Part shown: positions 12,879 to 14,858 of the stretch, in pieces
Numbering within the stretch: position 1 is the stretch's first letter
Layout of the letters: each line of letters opens with the position of its first letter
Origin: Bacteroidia bacterium
GTDB lineage: Bacteria > Bacteroidota > Bacteroidia > Bacteroidales > Prolixibacteraceae
Assembly: GCA_025358395.1 (NCBI GenBank)
Contig: JANYJT010000036.1
Location: 1-14,858 of the forward strand
Direction of reading: 5' to 3'
DNA: 14,858 nt
Program-made: the position numbers and the translations under genes
The notes under the pieces: generated by a model
Databases searched by the model: none
What the model was told of the DNA's origin: nothing
Seen by the model: only the letters and a program-made list of their open reading frames with translations

Positions 12879-14219
12879 TTATTTTTCAGAAATGCAGTAT
12901 AAATATTTGAAACCCCTCAAAAACAAGTCATTCCCAACGATAACTGGAGAAGCATGAAAGGTATCGTCCAGCGTATTTTTTGCCAAAATGGAAAACTCCG
13001 GGCCTGCCTTAACGACATTTACCACATTGCTTCCTGCTACATAGATTTTGTCCCTGTTTCCGGTAGGTGAGGAGAAGATGTTTGTAATTCCATCCAGCTT
13101 TTGGTTGCTGTACAGAACTTTGCCATCTTTTGCATTGAGACAAGTAATGATGCCATTGTTGCCTTTCAGGAAATAGAGCAGTCCGTCCATCAGAACACCA
13201 CTTGGGGTATAGGATGCATCCTGATTATACTCCCAAAGAATGGCCGGTGTGCCGGTGATGTCTCCTTTTGCTTTGGCCAGATCGATTGCCTTGATTGCAT
13301 TTCCTCTGAAACCACTGATAAGGTACAAGATCCCATCTGCGTACATAGGATTGGGAATCACATTGCGGGTCATTCCTGTACATTCCCAGATGATTTCTCC
13401 GGTTTCAGCATCATAACTTCTTACTTTGTTGGTGGCACTGGTGATCAGCTGAGCTTTGCCTCCCACTTCTACCACTAGTGGTGTTGCCCATGAGGTGATT
13501 TCTTCCCTTTCGGCTGTCCAGGCTTCCTTACCCGTTTTTTTATTGACAGCATAGAGATAAGATTTTTTCTGGTGATCCCATTGAACATATACTTTGTCTT
13601 TGTAAATGGCTGGTGAACTGCCTTCGCCAAAGCTGGCCACTATTTCCATTTGACCGAAATTGCGCTCCCATTTAATATTCCCTTTGAAATCCAGACAATA
13701 GAGTCCGCGGGATCCGAAGAAAGCATAGATATTCTCGCCGTCTGTAACCGGTGAATTTGAAGCCCAACTTCCCAGTTCATGGGTGCGTTCGAGAGGCATT
13801 TCCTCTTTAACGGTGGTTTGCCAGTTGATCTTTCCGGAGATTTTATCTACTGAGATCACTTTAAATTGATGGATAAGGTCTGTTTGGGTAGGAGCCATTT
13901 GGTTAGGGGCTCCAGCCGCCGGTTTTTCTGCTTTTTTGTCGGTTGCGACGGCTGTTTGAACAATGATCTGGTTGCCCCAAATGATCGGAGTTGCGTGACC
14001 TTTACCGGGGATTTCTGTTTTCCATTTCACATTTTTTGTTTCGCTGAATTCAACTGGTGTATTTCCACCGGTCACTGCACCTGTGTTGTATAAGCCACGC
14101 CATTCGGGCCAGTTTTTAGTAAAAGCGTTTTTATCCTGGGCATTGATGGAAATTAACAATGACAAACAGGTAAAAGTCAAAAGTGATCGGAGCAAAATAA
14201 GGGAAAATGTCTTCTTCAT
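12879..14219 (-). CDS. Exported PQQ-repeat beta-propeller protein, 446 aa
   Basis: This is a secreted eight-bladed-propeller-type protein. MKKTFSLILLRSLLTFTCLSLLISINAQ is a signal peptide with cleavage near residue 27. The body carries repeated PQQ-like blade motifs with the pattern D-x-x-[TS]-G-K-x-x-W: KISGKINWQT, FKGNIKWERN, KKTGKEAWTA, AETGEIIWEC, ILWEYN and AKDGKVLYSN. The opening WPEWRG and the arrangement are typical of the PQQ_2/BamB-like propellers of Bacteroidota and Planctomycetota. There is no dehydrogenase active site or haem motif, so it is probably a binding or scaffolding protein rather than an enzyme. A -7 box TACATTTG on the minus strand (14281-14274) lies about 55 nt upstream without a good -33. 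It is convergent with the peptidase. Confidence 0.9.
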   Translation of the reverse strand: MKKTFSLILLRSLLTFTCLSLLISINAQDKNAFTKNWPEWRGLYNTGAVTGGNTPVEFSETKNVKWKTEIPGKGHATPIIWGNQIIVQTAVATDKKAEKPAAGAPNQMAPTQTDLIHQFKVISVDKISGKINWQTTVKEEMPLERTHELGSWASNSPVTDGENIYAFFGSRGLYCLDFKGNIKWERNFGQMEIVASFGEGSSPAIYKDKVYVQWDHQKKSYLYAVNKKTGKEAWTAEREEITSWATPLVVEVGGKAQLITSATNKVRSYDAETGEIIWECTGMTRNVIPNPMYADGILYLISGFRGNAIKAIDLAKAKGDITGTPAILWEYNQDASYTPSGVLMDGLLYFLKGNNGIITCLNAKDGKVLYSNQKLDGITNIFSSPTGNRDKIYVAGSNVVNVVKAGPEFSILAKNTLDDTFHASPVIVGNDLFLRGFKYLYCISEK

Positions 14220-14273
14220 AGGAGGTTTTTTTGGAGATGATAATTTTAGGGTTTCTTAACCGGAATTAGACTT

Positions 14274-14281
14274 CAAATGTA
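14274..14281 (-). promoter_or_regulatory. -7 box candidate for the propeller gene
   Basis: On the minus strand the sequence is TACATTTG, identical to the -7 candidate before the dehydrogenase and an exact TAnnTTTG match. It is 55 nt upstream of the start. No convincing -33 element is seen at the expected distance. Confidence 0.35.
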
Positions 14282-14382
14282 AGAAATCGTTTAATCATGA
14301 GGAAATTAGATTTGAAGAAATATTATACTTGGATCCTCCATTACATTGGTCTGTTGATCACTGTTTCGTCCTGAAAATTCAT

Positions 14383-14390
14383 TATTTTTG
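14383..14390 (+). promoter_or_regulatory. -7 box candidate for the SGNH hydrolase gene
   Basis: TATTTTTG matches TAnnTTTG exactly and lies about 90 nt before the ATG at 14481. The -33 position reads ACTG, a half match. Confidence 0.3.
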
Positions 14391-14480
14391 GGTCAGAATG
14401 CCAGGTTGAATGATGTTCAGCCTTTGGTTGACGAGTTTTGTGATCGCTCAGGAAATTGTGGTTCCAAAAAAAACTAGCCA

Positions 14481-14858
14481 ATGAAATATATTTTATTCCT
14501 CGTTCTTGTTTTTGTGCTGAGTTACTCCGGTTACGCCCAACCAATTGATCCAAAGACTTATCCATCTCCGATCAAGGTTGCCTGCATCGGAAACAGCATC
14601 ACCTTTGGGTCGGGAATTCCGGATCGGATGCGTGATTCCTATCCTGCGCAACTTGGCCGGATGCTGGGAGAGAAGTGGGTGGTGCGCAATTTTGGTGTGA
14701 GCGGCCGGACCATGCTGAAGAAGGGAGATTTCCCTTACTGGAAAGAGAATGCCTGGGCAGAGGCAAAGGCGTTTTTACCGGATGTGGTTGTTATCAAGTT
14801 GGGAACCAACGACACCAAGCCTCAGAACTGGAAATATGGGGATGAGTTTTTGGCTGAT
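14481..14858 (+). CDS. Secreted SGNH/GDSL hydrolase (sialate O-acetylesterase-like), 5' part
   Basis: The gene runs off the right edge; 126 codons are visible. MKYILFLVLVFVLSYSGYAQ is a signal peptide. Block I reads IKVACIGNSITFG with nucleophile S39 and an Asn in place of the Asp of GDS, a form usual among Bacteroidota esterases of this kind. Block II glycine is in NFGVSGRT (G72), and block III is GTND (residues 108-111, oxyanion-hole N110). The catalytic Asp/His block V lies beyond the window. It probably removes acetyl or other ester groups from glycans in the periplasm. Divergent from the propeller gene, with 261 bp between them. Confidence 0.88.
   Translation, partial: MKYILFLVLVFVLSYSGYAQPIDPKTYPSPIKVACIGNSITFGSGIPDRMRDSYPAQLGRMLGEKWVVRNFGVSGRTMLKKGDFPYWKENAWAEAKAFLPDVVVIKLGTNDTKPQNWKYGDEFLAD

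Noticed and set aside
13101..13478. 125-aa ORF antisense to the propeller gene (+ strand)
   Set aside because: It lies wholly inside a clear PQQ-repeat gene on the other strand and has no start context or family features. The other antisense frames inside 9458-14093 were discarded for the same reason.
14341..14565. 74-aa minus-strand ORF overlapping the SGNH hydrolase start
   Set aside because: It overlaps the signal peptide of a recognisable gene and its translation is low in protein character.

Overview
The window reads as chromosomal DNA from a member of the Bacteroidota. Supporting signs are: promoter-like matches to the Bacteroidota consensus TTTG-N19-TAnnTTTG; little or no Shine-Dalgarno sequence before most starts; and a right-hand gene set typical of the phylum (S9/DPP-IV peptidase with the GWSGGG serine motif, exported PQQ-type propeller protein, SGNH esterase with a GNSIT block). 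A genus cannot be assigned from this stretch.

Two blocks of different character meet at a tRNA-Val(GAC) gene (7479-7553). The left block (1-7478) is AT-rich, loosely packed and almost entirely made of small genes without a recognisable housekeeping role. In order it holds: a promoter and long leader followed by a two-gene operon (238-636, 647-997); a minus-strand pair with an XRE-type regulator (1564-1833) and a 109-aa protein (1160-1489); a divergently transcribed 62-aa DxxGxxxG protein (1998-2186); about 500 bp that look like gene debris; a 112-aa protein built of five 16-aa tandem repeats (2682-3020); a three-helix membrane protein with a zinc ribbon (3123-3692); a second 109-aa protein that is a paralogue of the first (3867-4196); a 385-bp gap with a G-quadruplex-type G-run cluster and a 20-bp palindrome; two paralogous proteins of 177 and 184 aa (4582-5115, 5232-5786); and a tyrosine recombinase (5832-7286) whose upstream region carries three copies of an ATGTACCTTTT element. 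This looks like the tRNA-proximal end of an integrated element or genomic island. Its other end is not visible.

The right block (7554-14858) is richer in G+C and looks like ordinary chromosome: a zinc-dependent medium-chain dehydrogenase (minus), a small haem c lipoprotein, an old-yellow-enzyme family oxidoreductase, a DPP-IV-like peptidase, a secreted PQQ-repeat propeller protein (minus) and the first 126 codons of a secreted SGNH hydrolase. Several strong hairpins lie at the gene ends, including a 17-bp-stem terminator that makes the longest reading of the oxidoreductase start implausible.

The unexplained part is the left block. It has two separate paralogous protein pairs, two proteins built from short glycine-rich repeats, and a local repressor with a good palindromic operator candidate. 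None of these has a function I can name from sequence alone. A defence or mobile-element maintenance role is a guess from context only.
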